From Pseudomonas purpurea (GTDB lineage Bacteria > Pseudomonadota > Gammaproteobacteria > Pseudomonadales > Pseudomonadaceae): DNA of 64,000 bases. The DNA lies in NCBI RefSeq assembly GCF_039908635.1, contig NZ_CP150918.1:248001-312000 (forward strand), written 5' to 3'. The notes below the pieces were generated by a model that was not told where the DNA came from, made no database searches, and saw only the letters and a program-made list of their open reading frames with translations. How positions within the stretch are numbered: the stretch's first letter is position 1; each line of letters starts with the position of its first letter. The translations under genes were made by a program, and so were the position numbers. Positions 18,806 to 26,921 of the stretch are shown piece after piece.

Positions 18806-20173
18806 TCAGCGTCTGAACGCTGCGCCGGTGTGCTGCTCGGGCAAATGCGCCGCTGCGTGAAACAGCTTTTCGCGCAAGGTGCCCTGCTCGTAGGCGGTCT
18901 TGTACGACCCACGCCGCTGCAACTCGGGAATCACCAGGTCGATGAAGTCCACATAGCTTTCCGGGGTGACGATGCGGGTCAGGTTGAAGCCGTCCAGGCC
19001 GGTTTCGGCGATCCAGGATTCCAGCTCATCGGCGACCTGTTCAGGTGAGCCGACCACGGTGATGTAGCGGCCGCCCAAGGCGTGTTGTTCCAGCAATTTG
19101 CGGCGGGTCCAGTCGTTGTTTTGCAGGTTTTTGGTGGCGGACTGGATGGCGTTGTTCTTCACGTACTGGATCGGTTCGTCGATCGGATACGCGGAAAAAT
19201 CGATCCCGGTGGAGGCCGAGAAATGCGCCACCCCGGCCTCGGCACTGGCGTAGCTCAGGTACTCGGCGTGCTTGGCCCACGCGGCGTCTTCGGTGTCCCC
19301 GACAATCACGTTCAGGCCCATGAACACCTTGATGTCTTCAGGGTTGCGCCCGGCGGCAATGGCGCTGGCGCGCACCTTGTCCACCTGCACCTTGGTCGAG
19401 GCCTTGTTCTGGCCGCTGATGAACACGCATTCGGCGTGCTGCCCGGCGAACACCAGGCCGCGATCCGAACTGCCGGCCTGGAACAGCACCGGCGTGCGCT
19501 GCGGTGACGGCTCGCAAAGGTGATAACCCTCGACCTGATAGAACTCGCCGTGGTGCTCGACCTTGTGGACCTTGCCCGGTTGGGCGTAGATCCGCTGCTG
19601 CGGATCGTTGATCACTGCGTCGTTTTCCCAACTGCCTTCCCAGAGTTTGTAGAGCACCTGGAGGTACTCATCGGCCTGGTCGTAACGACGGTCGTGCTCG
19701 ACCTGCTCGCTCAGGCCCATGGCCTTGGCGGCGCTGTCGAGATAGCCGGTGACGATGTTCCAGCCGACCCGGCCACGGCTCAGGTGATCGAGCGTCGACA
19801 GGCGCCGGGCGAACAGATACGGCGGCTCGTAGGTGAGGTTGGCGGTCAGGCCGAAGCCGAGGTTTTTCGTCACGGCAGCCATGGCCGACACCAGCAGCAA
19901 CGGGTCATTGACCGGCAACTGGATCGACTCCTTGAGCGGCACATCGACGGAGTTCTGGTAAACGTCGTAAACCCCGACGATGTCGGCGATGAACAAACCG
20001 TCGAACAGCCCGCGTTCCAGCAACTGTGCGAGCTCGGTCCAGTACTCGACGGTCTTGTATTGGGTCGAGTTGTCCCGTGGATGAGTCCACAGGCCGTGGT
20101 TGATGTGCCCGATGCAATTCATGTTGAAGGCATTGAGCAGGATCTGTTTTTTCGTTTCCAGCGGCGTACTCAT
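18806..20173 (-). CDS. LLM-class flavin-dependent monooxygenase (NtaA/SnaA/DszA family)
   Basis: FMNH2-dependent monooxygenase of 455 residues, the usual length for NtaA/SnaA/DszA enzymes and longer than SsuD or SfnG. The N-terminus NAFNMNCIGHINHGLW and the block VGWNIVTGYLDSAAKAMG (about 140-160) are typical, as is FQAGSSDRGLVFAGQHAE near 235. These enzymes oxidise organosulfur or amine substrates with reduced flavin from a separate reductase, which is not encoded nearby. The ATG at 20173 overlaps the upstream sfnB stop by one base (TGATG), so the two are coupled. A desulfurisation role is inferred from the neighbours. Confidence 0.85.
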   Translation of the reverse strand: MSTPLETKKQILLNAFNMNCIGHINHGLWTHPRDNSTQYKTVEYWTELAQLLERGLFDGLFIADIVGVYDVYQNSVDVPLKESIQLPVNDPLLLVSAMAAVTKNLGFGLTANLTYEPPYLFARRLSTLDHLSRGRVGWNIVTGYLDSAAKAMGLSEQVEHDRRYDQADEYLQVLYKLWEGSWENDAVINDPQQRIYAQPGKVHKVEHHGEFYQVEGYHLCEPSPQRTPVLFQAGSSDRGLVFAGQHAECVFISGQNKASTKVQVDKVRASAIAAGRNPEDIKVFMGLNVIVGDTEDAAWAKHAEYLSYASAEAGVAHFSASTGIDFSAYPIDEPIQYVKNNAIQSATKNLQNNDWTRRKLLEQHALGGRYITVVGSPEQVADELESWIAETGLDGFNLTRIVTPESYVDFIDLVIPELQRRGSYKTAYEQGTLREKLFHAAAHLPEQHTGAAFRR

Positions 20174-21366
20174 CAAATCGTCCCCCGCAGTGGCGGGTTT
20201 TCATCGTTGAGGTAGTAATTGCCGATCGCGTGATACTTCCAGCGCACCGGGTCGTGCAGGGTGTGCACGCGGGCATTGCGCCAGTGGCGGTCCAGGCCAT
20301 GTTCGGCGAGGGTTGCCTGGCTGCCGGCCAGTTCGAACAGCGTGCTGCCGGCGGCCAGGGAAATTTCGGTGCTGATGGCGCGGACTTCGGCGACTGCAAT
20401 CGAGGCTGCGGCGATGGTCTGCGCGTTGGTGTCGGCCTGGGCCTTGTCGAGGAATTCGCCGGCGCGTTCCAACAGCGCTTCGGTGGCGTGCAAGCGGATG
20501 CTCAAGTGGCCGAAGCTTTTGATCGTCAGCGGATCTTCGGTAGCTTTTTCGTTGCCGGAATCGATCCACGGGCGGGTCTTGGTCCGCACAAAATGCAGGG
20601 CGTCTTCATAGGCGGCGCGGGCGATGCCGGTGTCGATGGCCGCGTGGAGAATCTGCGCCAGCGGGCCGACCGGTGTCGGCCGCTCGAAAGCGCTTTGAAA
20701 CGGAACCACATCTTCAGCGGCCACGTAGACGTTTTCGAACACCACCGAACCGCTGCCGGTGGTGCGCTGGCCGAAGCCGCTCCAGTCGTCGATGACGCTC
20801 AAGCCCTGGGTATCCGCGGGGACGAATGCCAACTGCTGGACGCCGTTTTCATCGATCACCAGGGTCGGAATCCGTTGCGCGTAAATGGCCCCGGTGGCGT
20901 AGAACTTGCGACCGTTGATGCGAAATCCGGCGCCATCACGGGTCAGGCGGGTGACCCGGTCATGGGCGGTTTTGGTGCCCAGTTCGGCCAGTGCATTGCC
21001 GAAGCGCTGACCGGCAAGGACTTCGGCGTACAGGCGTTTCTGCTGCTCGGGCGTGCCGTTTACGCGGAGCACTTCAAGGGCATAAAAATGGTTTTGCGGG
21101 ATCTGCCCCAGCGAACTGTCGGCCTGGGCGATCAGGGCGATGACTTTGGCCAACGTGACGTTGGAAACCGCAGCGCCGCCGAATTCCCGGGGCACGGTGA
21201 TGCCCCACAGACCGGAGCGCGTGAAGACTTCCAGTTCGGCGTGCGGCAGGCGGCGTTCACGGTCGCGCACGGCGCTGTCGCGCTTGAAGTCGTCGGCCAG
21301 ATCGCTGGCGACGACGAGGGCTTGCTCATCGCTGGTAATGACCGCGACGTGTTGGGAAAGAGTCAT
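20173..21366 (-). CDS. sfnB: SfnB-family sulfur acquisition oxidoreductase (copy 2)
   Basis: Acyl-CoA dehydrogenase-fold flavoprotein of 397 residues, SfnB family. The start is taken at MTLSQHVAVITSDEQ (21366) rather than eight codons upstream. Features are IPREFGG-like VPREFGGAAVSN, the flavin-site block IPQNHFYALEVL, and the C-terminal DRHWRNARVHTLHDPVRWKY shared with copy 1. The fold resembles DszC, so a flavin-dependent S-oxygenation is plausible, but the reaction of SfnB is not settled. It lies between copy 1 (39-base gap) and the DszA-like gene (coupled). Confidence 0.85.
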   Translation of the reverse strand: MTLSQHVAVITSDEQALVVASDLADDFKRDSAVRDRERRLPHAELEVFTRSGLWGITVPREFGGAAVSNVTLAKVIALIAQADSSLGQIPQNHFYALEVLRVNGTPEQQKRLYAEVLAGQRFGNALAELGTKTAHDRVTRLTRDGAGFRINGRKFYATGAIYAQRIPTLVIDENGVQQLAFVPADTQGLSVIDDWSGFGQRTTGSGSVVFENVYVAAEDVVPFQSAFERPTPVGPLAQILHAAIDTGIARAAYEDALHFVRTKTRPWIDSGNEKATEDPLTIKSFGHLSIRLHATEALLERAGEFLDKAQADTNAQTIAAASIAVAEVRAISTEISLAAGSTLFELAGSQATLAEHGLDRHWRNARVHTLHDPVRWKYHAIGNYYLNDENPPLRGTI

Positions 21367-21405
21367 GTGTTTCTCCAGAGATCTGGTCAAAAGTGTTCTG
21401 GTCGT

Positions 21406-22647
21406 TCAGATCCAGGAATGCCGAGCGGGCAGGGTGCCGTTCAGGTGATAGGTGCCCACCGCGTGGTACTTCCAGCGCACCGGGTCGTGCAGGGTGTGGA
21501 CGCGGGCGTTGCGCCAGTGACGGTCGAGGTTGAACTCGGCGAGCGTGGCGCGGCTGCCGGCCAGCTCGAAAAGCTTCTCGCTGGCGAGCAGCGAAATCTC
21601 GGTGGTCAGCACCTTGGCTTCGGCCACGGCAATCGAGGCGCGGGCGGCGGACTCGGCAGTGACCGGCGCCGCGTTGACCTGATCAAGGACCTGCCCGGCC
21701 TTGCGCAGCAGCGCTTCGGCGGCGTGCAGTTCGATTTTCAGTTTGCCGATGTCGGCAATCACGTAGAGGTCATCGCTGGCGCGTTCGACTTTGGCGTCGA
21801 TCCACGGCCGTGCGCGCTCACGGACGAACTGAATGGCGTCGTCGAGGGCTCCACGGGCGATGCCGGCGTCGATGGCGGCCTGAATCAGTTGGGACACGGC
21901 GCCCTGGATGTTCGGGCTGTCGTTGATTCGCCAGTTTTCCACGACTAGCTCGGCCTCGACCCGCACGTTGTTCAACAGCACGGTGCCGCTGGCGGTGGTG
22001 CGCTGACCGAAGCCCGACCAGTCGTCGACGATGCGCAACCCCGGCGTGCCACGGCGGACGAACGCGATAACTTGCTTGCCGTCGTCATTCAGTGCCTTGA
22101 CGGCGATCCAGTGGGCGAACAGCGCGCCGGTGGAGTAGAACTTCTGGCCGTTGATGACAAAACCGTCACCGTCAGCGGTGATCCGGGCCTTGAGTTCAAG
22201 GGTGTTTTTGGTCCCGCGTTCAGGTCCCGCGTTGCCGATCCGCCAGCCTTCGAGCACGCTTTGAAACAGCTGTTTTTTCTGCCGTTCGGTAGCGGTGTGC
22301 AGCAACAGGTTGAGGATGCCGAACTGGTTTTGCGGGATTTGCCCGAGCGCCGGGTCGGCCGCAGAAATAATGGCGAAGACTTCGGCGATGGTGACGAACG
22401 AAACGTCGGGGCCGCCGTACGCCCGAGGGATGGCAATGCTGCCGAGTCCGCTGCGGGTGAATTGTTCAATTTCTGACCAGGGCAATTTGCGCAGTTGATC
22501 GCGCCGCGCCGCTTGCTGGCGGGCGACTTGCGCGAGTTCATGGGCGGCTTCGAGTGCCTGAGCGTCGCTGCTCAGTACGTGCGCGGGCAACAACAACGGT
22601 GCGATGTCCAGATCAGTCTGGACCCCTGCATCTGCCAGATTAGACAT
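21406..22647 (-). CDS. sfnB: SfnB-family sulfur acquisition oxidoreductase (copy 1)
   Basis: A 413-residue paralogue of the next gene, with IPRAYGGPDVSFVTIAE, GQIPQNQFGILNLLL and the same C-terminal RNARVHTLHDPVRWKYHAVG. The two copies share family motifs throughout but are well diverged, which suggests an old duplication with different substrates or a heteromeric enzyme. The ATG overlaps the stop of a 22-codon ORF (TGATG). It is the first large gene of the sfnB-sfnB-dszA-like operon. Sulfate-starvation control through SfnR or CysB is known for sfn genes in P. putida and is inferred here. Confidence 0.85.
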   Translation of the reverse strand: MSNLADAGVQTDLDIAPLLLPAHVLSSDAQALEAAHELAQVARQQAARRDQLRKLPWSEIEQFTRSGLGSIAIPRAYGGPDVSFVTIAEVFAIISAADPALGQIPQNQFGILNLLLHTATERQKKQLFQSVLEGWRIGNAGPERGTKNTLELKARITADGDGFVINGQKFYSTGALFAHWIAVKALNDDGKQVIAFVRRGTPGLRIVDDWSGFGQRTTASGTVLLNNVRVEAELVVENWRINDSPNIQGAVSQLIQAAIDAGIARGALDDAIQFVRERARPWIDAKVERASDDLYVIADIGKLKIELHAAEALLRKAGQVLDQVNAAPVTAESAARASIAVAEAKVLTTEISLLASEKLFELAGSRATLAEFNLDRHWRNARVHTLHDPVRWKYHAVGTYHLNGTLPARHSWI

Positions 22648-22715
22648 CAGTGCCGCTCCTTGGCTGCACGCAATGCCCTGGCGATCTGCACCGGGGTGAT
22701 TTTGTTCCTGACCAT
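22647..22715 (-). CDS. Small ORF translationally coupled to sfnB
   Basis: A 22-codon ORF reading MVRNKITPVQIARALRAAKE plus two residues. An AGGTAGG sequence lies right before its ATG, and its TGA overlaps the ATG of sfnB copy 1 by one base. The peptide is basic and could form one amphipathic helix. It may be a real small protein, an attenuating leader, or only a coupling device. There is no match I can name. Confidence 0.45.
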   Translation of the reverse strand: MVRNKITPVQIARALRAAKERH

Positions 22716-22900
22716 ACCTACCTCACATCTCATGGATAAGCCGCATTGGCGCGGCGAAATCGAAATCAAGAATGTCCGGTGGTCCGGTGTATATACCCTA
22801 AGCGTGTATAAATAATTAATAAACTAACTTTTAGGAATATGTATAGAAGGGTGAGTGGCCCGGTTGGTTAAGAGTTTTGTGAAACGTTGGCAATGGGATT
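22716..22900 (-). promoter_or_regulatory. AT-rich leader/promoter of the sfnB operon
   Basis: Non-coding stretch before the small ORF. It holds an AT-rich block (22795-22830, with TATATAC and TTTATAC on the minus strand) followed by two tandem 8-base direct repeats GTCCGGTG (22774-22789). I see no clear sigma-54 box, although SfnR-dependent sfn promoters elsewhere use sigma-54. Confidence 0.4.
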
Positions 22901-23050
22901 CTGTGGCGAGGGAGCTTGTCGGAACGCCGCACCGTTGCGCTCGGCTGCACAGCAGTCGTAAAACCAGTGACTGCGATTCAACTGATGCAACGGGGCAACA
23001 GGGGCTGGGGGCGCTTCGCACCCCAGCGGGAGCAAGCTCCCTCGCCACAA
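22901..23050. repeat. REP doublet with inserted variant loop
   Basis: Left arm begins CTGTGGCGAGGGAGCTTG but then carries GGAACGCCGCACCG (22921-22934) in place of CTCCC before rejoining GCTCGGCTG; the right arm is a normal AGCAAGCTCCCTCGCCACAA. The same insert is found in the REP at 45000-45153. Confidence 0.85.
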
Positions 23051-23076
23051 ATAATCTTGATCTCTGGTTATGTGTT

Positions 23077-23841
23077 TCAATTTTTTCGGGATTCAGCAGT
23101 CTTGGGGTCCGGTTTCAACGGCACTTTCAGATAGGGATTCACACAACCGATTTTCAAGGTGCGCACCGGTGCCCAGCGCGAATTGTTGCCGACCCGGTCG
23201 AGGATGCAGTAGGTCACTTCCAGGCGTGGATCTTCACCCGCCTCAAGGATCACCGCCGGTGGGACCCAGACGTTGATCGGCTGCCCGACCTCGCTCGCCT
23301 TGAGCTTGGGCAAGTCCATGCGCACGTCCCCCCAGCGCAAGGTGATTGCATCCGCCGCCGCCATGTTCAGGTAGGGCGCGATGGTCAGCGGCACGCCACG
23401 TTTGATCTGGCTGGCATTGACGCCATGACGGCGGATCGGGTCCGGGAGGATGACCGGGTCAAGGTGCTGGTTTTCATTGTCCGCCAGGGGTTGGGGCTGG
23501 CCGCCCGGGCAATCGAGTTTGATGTGCAGCCGTCGGGTGGCCGACAGCACCGGCCCGTGACCGACGCGCATCACCCGGTAATGCGTGCCGGAGGTGCCAT
23601 TGCCGACAAAACTCTGCGGGACTCGCAGGCTCACCGGGGCCCCAAGGTCGGCGGCTGTCAGCACCCTGGAGGCCACGTAGCAGTTGTCCCAGTAGAGCTC
23701 GATCAAATCGCCTTCGTCCATGGCGGCGTAGGGCGGTATTTCGATCAACAGGTGCGCCGCAGCGCACAGGTTGATGCCGTTTCTGGTGGATTGCGCCAGC
23801 GTGGGCGCGGCCAGTTCAACTCTGTTCGACAGGCAGGTCAT
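23077..23841 (-). CDS. Hypothetical protein with two tandem beta-rich repeats
   Basis: A 254-residue protein I do not recognise. Two related units of about 90 residues can be seen: one starting IPPYAAMDEGDLIELYW (about residue 35) and one starting IAPYLNMAAADAITLRW (about residue 150). Each runs through a Val-Gly-Pro-Ile/Ala-Val turn (LGAPVSLRVP; VGQPINVWVP) to a closing LHIKLDC or LKIGC. This suggests two Ig-like beta-sandwich modules. There is no signal peptide or membrane span. A strong Shine-Dalgarno AAGGAGAA precedes the ATG. It lies between the sfnB and tcy operons and is flanked by a REP and a 606-base gene-free stretch. Confidence 0.7.
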   Translation of the reverse strand: MTCLSNRVELAAPTLAQSTRNGINLCAAAHLLIEIPPYAAMDEGDLIELYWDNCYVASRVLTAADLGAPVSLRVPQSFVGNGTSGTHYRVMRVGHGPVLSATRRLHIKLDCPGGQPQPLADNENQHLDPVILPDPIRRHGVNASQIKRGVPLTIAPYLNMAAADAITLRWGDVRMDLPKLKASEVGQPINVWVPPAVILEAGEDPRLEVTYCILDRVGNNSRWAPVRTLKIGCVNPYLKVPLKPDPKTAESRKN

Positions 23842-24447
23842 GAGTATTCTCCTTGAAACATTACAACGAAGTCCGTTTCGGAAAGATCAAAGGCGTTAAG
23901 GGGTCAGCAATATGAAAGTTTAATGTTTGGTAATGAATGGGCAGGTCTTTAGTGAATTGAGGGAATGACTAAAGGCCTGTTGTCGCTAGATAAGAGAGGG
24001 CGTGGGGAAGTGTCAATAGCGGCGAGAGAGTAACTTTATAAAGCGGGAGTATTCAGAAAGTTCCTACTGTGCAGGAGGTGATGGTCTACGCGCAGTATGG
24101 ACTTTGCCTCGGCACGGCGGTTATGTGTGCCAGTGTTTCCGCGCTATCTGAGCGGTTTTCTGATTTTCGGTTGTCGAAGGTTACAGGTTCTGGATCCAGA
24201 GTCGGGTATATCTATATACCGCCAGCCTTTGCGTTGACTAGTTAACGATAGGGGTCAGGTTTGAATAGTGGGTGATGTGTTTGATTGGTGGGCTTACTGT
24301 GCGCGGATCAAATTTTTATCGGTAATAAAAAGACGATAAGTATCGTGCACATCATATTCTTTGAAAGAATGGGTGGGGTGAGAAGTGTCAGCATCCTTCC
24401 ATGGATGAAGAACTAATGAGTGGCAGGCAGATTAAATGTTTGGCTTT
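23842..24447. other. Gene-free stretch, AT-richer than surroundings
   Basis: No credible ORF on either strand over 606 bases. It contains the palindrome GGTATAT-CT-ATATACC (24205-24220), a nearby CTGGATCCAG palindrome, and ATTCTTTGAAAGAAT (24355-24369). These could be operator sites for the hypothetical gene to the left or remains of a lost gene. The base composition is lower in GC than the flanking genes. Confidence 0.5.
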
Positions 24448-25194
24448 TCAAGAGTCCAGGAACTTGCTGAGGAACTGGCGTGTTCGTTCTTCTTTCGGGT
24501 TGGCAAACAACGCCTTGGCTTCGCCTTGCTCGACGATCACGCCTTTGTCGAAAAACACCACCCGGTTGGCCACATCACGGGCAAAACTCATTTCGTGGGT
24601 GACGATGACCATGGTGCGTTTCTCTTCGGCCAGGCCACGAATCGTCGCCAGCACTTCACCCACCAACTCCGGGTCCAGCGCCGACGTGGGCTCGTCGAAT
24701 AGGATCACTTCCGGTTCCATGGCCAGCGCCCGGGCGATGGCCACGCGTTGCTGCTGCCCCCCGGAGAGCCTGCGCGGGTAAGCGTCTTCCTTACCGGCGA
24801 GGCCGACCTTGGCCAACAGTTTGCGGCCGAGCGCCACCGCTTGCTCCCTGGGGATTTTTTTCACCACCAGCGGACCCTCGATGACGTTCTCCAACGCCGT
24901 GCGATGAGGGAACAGGTTGAAGTTCTGGAACACGAAACCCACGTGCTGGCGCAGTTGCCGCACCAGCCCCTGTTGCTGGTTCAACGGGCGGCTGCCATCG
25001 ATCTCGATATCGCCGACCTTGATCCGGCCGCTGGTGGGTTCTTCAAGAAAGTTCAGGCAGCGCAGGAAGGTCGTCTTGCCCGAGCCGCTGGGGCCGATGA
25101 TGGCGACGACTTCGCCTTCCTTGACCTCCAGGTTGATGCCGTTGAGCACCACTTGCCCCTTGAACTGCTTTGTCAGTTTTTCCACGACAATCAT
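24448..25194 (-). CDS. tcyN: L-cystine ABC transporter ATP-binding protein
   Basis: ATPase of 248 residues, with the start at 25194 (MIVVEKLTKQFKGQVVL) rather than the longer open frame, which would run into the permease gene. Walker A GPSGSGKT is at 34-41, the signature LSGGQ follows YPRR, and Walker B is VILFDEPTSALDP. The order tcyJ-tcyL-tcyN, with a D-cysteine desulfhydrase next door, matches the E. coli fliY-dcyD-yecSC cystine system. It is four bases after the permease stop. Confidence 0.88.
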   Translation of the reverse strand: MIVVEKLTKQFKGQVVLNGINLEVKEGEVVAIIGPSGSGKTTFLRCLNFLEEPTSGRIKVGDIEIDGSRPLNQQQGLVRQLRQHVGFVFQNFNLFPHRTALENVIEGPLVVKKIPREQAVALGRKLLAKVGLAGKEDAYPRRLSGGQQQRVAIARALAMEPEVILFDEPTSALDPELVGEVLATIRGLAEEKRTMVIVTHEMSFARDVANRVVFFDKGVIVEQGEAKALFANPKEERTRQFLSKFLDS

Positions 25195-25198
25195 GGGG

Positions 25199-25864
25199 TC
25201 AGGACTCCTGGTCGTGCCGATTGACCCGCTCTTCCAACCGGTTTTGCAGGTGCGAAAGCACCGTGGCAAGAATCCAGTAGATCAGCGCGGCGGCAAGATA
25301 CATGGTGAAAATTTCGAAGGTACGGGCGGTGATCAACTGCGCCTGGCGGAACAGCTCCGGCACTTGAATGGTGGCCGCCAGCGCGGTGTCCTTGACCAGC
25401 GAAATGAAGCTGTTGCCCAGCGGTGGCAAGGCTGTGCGCGCCGCTTGCGGCAGGATGGCCCGGCGCAGGGTTTGCGCGCGCGTCATGCCGATGCTGGCGG
25501 CAGCTTCCCACTGGCCGCGCTCGATGGAGCTGATCGCGGCACGGAGGATTTCGCAGGCATAGGCGGCCATGTTCAGCGAGAAGCCGATCAGGGCCGCCGG
25601 CAGCGGATCAAGCTCGATGCCCAATTGCGGCAAGCCGTAATAGATCACGAACAATTGCACCAGCAACGGCGTGCCGCGAAAAAACGACACGTAGATGCGG
25701 GCGATCCAGCTCACCAGTTTGAAGCGCGACAGGCGCATCAAGGCCAGGCCGAAGCCCAATAGCAGGCCGAAGAACATCCCGCCCAGGCTGAGGATGACCG
25801 TGTAGTACGCGCCCTTGAGCAGAAAGGGCGCGGAGTCGAGCGCGAGTTGGAAACCTGCTTCCAT
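25199..25864 (-). CDS. tcyL: L-cystine ABC transporter permease
   Basis: HisM-family permease of 221 residues, similar in layout to E. coli YecS/TcyL. Hydrophobic spans are near residues 15-45, 55-90 and 185-205, and the EAA loop is SIERGQWEAAASIGMTRAQ. The start ATG overlaps the binding-protein stop by one base and the ATPase follows closely. With DcyD and EpsC nearby, cystine or a related sulfur amino acid is the likely substrate. Confidence 0.88.
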   Translation of the reverse strand: MEAGFQLALDSAPFLLKGAYYTVILSLGGMFFGLLLGFGLALMRLSRFKLVSWIARIYVSFFRGTPLLVQLFVIYYGLPQLGIELDPLPAALIGFSLNMAAYACEILRAAISSIERGQWEAAASIGMTRAQTLRRAILPQAARTALPPLGNSFISLVKDTALAATIQVPELFRQAQLITARTFEIFTMYLAAALIYWILATVLSHLQNRLEERVNRHDQES

Positions 25865-26658
25865 TATTGGGTAACGTCAGCGCTGAAGTATTTTTCCGAA
25901 AGCGTTTTCAGCGTACCGTCGGCCCGCAGCTTGTCGATGGCTTTGTTCACCGCGGCCAGCAGCTCAGGTTCGCCTTTGCGCAGGGCAATACCGGCTTCCT
26001 GGCGGGAGAACGCTTCGCCGGCGGCGGCAGTGTCCTTGGCTTTCCTGGCGTATTCCAGCGCGGCCAGACGGTCGATCAAAATGGCGTCGATGCGGCCGAC
26101 GCGCAGATCCTGGAACTTGCTCGGGTCATCTTCGTAGGTGCGCACGTCAGCCGCAGGCACATTGGCTTTGACCCACTGCTCATAGTTGGTGCCCAGACCT
26201 ACGCCTACTTTCTTGCCGGCCAGATCGGCGGCAGTCTTGATGGTGTCTTTGTTCTTGGTCAGTGTCAGTGCCTGAATCCCGGAAACGGTGTACGGCTCGG
26301 AGAAGTCATACTTCTTCTTGCGCTCGTCCGAGATGGTCACCTGGTTGATCACCGCGTCCAGACGCTTGGATTCCAGCGCCGCGAGGATGCCGTCCCATTT
26401 GGTCGGTTGCAGTTTGACCTTCACACCCAGCTCTTTGGCCAGGGCTTCGGAGAACTCGACTTCGAAGCCGGCCAGTTTGCCGTCGGCATCGACGAAACTG
26501 AACGGTGGGTAAGTGCCTTCCAGGCCGACGTTGATCACGCCGGCGTCCTTGATTTTTTGCAGTTGTTCACCCGCGACCGCTTGCCCCATCAGGCCAGCAC
26601 CCAGTGCCAGACCCAGCGAGCCAAGAAGCAGATTTCGACGTAGTGCGGAAAAATTCAT
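25864..26658 (-). CDS. tcyJ: L-cystine ABC transporter substrate-binding protein
   Basis: Periplasmic family-3 binding protein of 264 residues. A signal peptide of about 29 residues ends in QAVAGEQ. The block GTYPPFSFVDADGKLAGFEVEFSE is the family signature, and Arg in SDERKKKYDFSEPY is the usual ligand-contact region. It leads the tcyJLN operon. A dyad of the CysB-like type lies 17 bases upstream of the ATG, in line with sulfur control. Confidence 0.88.
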   Translation of the reverse strand: MNFSALRRNLLLGSLGLALGAGLMGQAVAGEQLQKIKDAGVINVGLEGTYPPFSFVDADGKLAGFEVEFSEALAKELGVKVKLQPTKWDGILAALESKRLDAVINQVTISDERKKKYDFSEPYTVSGIQALTLTKNKDTIKTAADLAGKKVGVGLGTNYEQWVKANVPAADVRTYEDDPSKFQDLRVGRIDAILIDRLAALEYARKAKDTAAAGEAFSRQEAGIALRKGEPELLAAVNKAIDKLRADGTLKTLSEKYFSADVTQ

Positions 26659-26674
26659 GACAAGCCCCTGTGTT

Positions 26675-26702
26675 TTCTTATGAAGACGTTATTGGATAAG
26701 AA
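26675..26702. promoter_or_regulatory. Operator-like dyad upstream of tcyJ
   Basis: Perfect 7-base inverted repeat TTCTTAT and ATAAGAA with a 14-base spacer. TTAT/ATAA half-sites in AT-rich DNA fit LysR-type regulators such as CysB. Placement just upstream of tcyJ suggests a control site. Confidence 0.45.
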
Positions 26703-26869
26703 GGCAAAGCGGGATCTGGACGGCTGCATCATCCTGCCTTAACTGCAAGCGTATGCGTCTTGTGGCAACTTCGCCTGTGGCGAGACTATATGACGGGTTT
26801 CTTAGATGTGAAAATACTGTAAATTCACGTTGTTATTCCTTTATGGAATATAAGGTCTGCGTACAAATT

Positions 26870-26901
26870 CTGTGGCGCGGGTGCGAACGCCCTCGCCACA
26901 G
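26870..26901. repeat. Single degenerate REP hairpin
   Basis: Inverted arms CTGTGGCG and CGCCACAG with a GC-rich middle. A shortened REP that sits just after the dcyD stop and can act as its terminator. Confidence 0.65.
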
Positions 26902-26921
26902 AAGACCTTATTCCGACAGGC

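Noticed and set aside
22716..22830. Sigma-54 promoter for sfnB
   Set aside because: No GG-N10-GC pair with TGGCAC/TTGC likeness at a usable distance could be found, although the sfn regulon elsewhere uses sigma-54.
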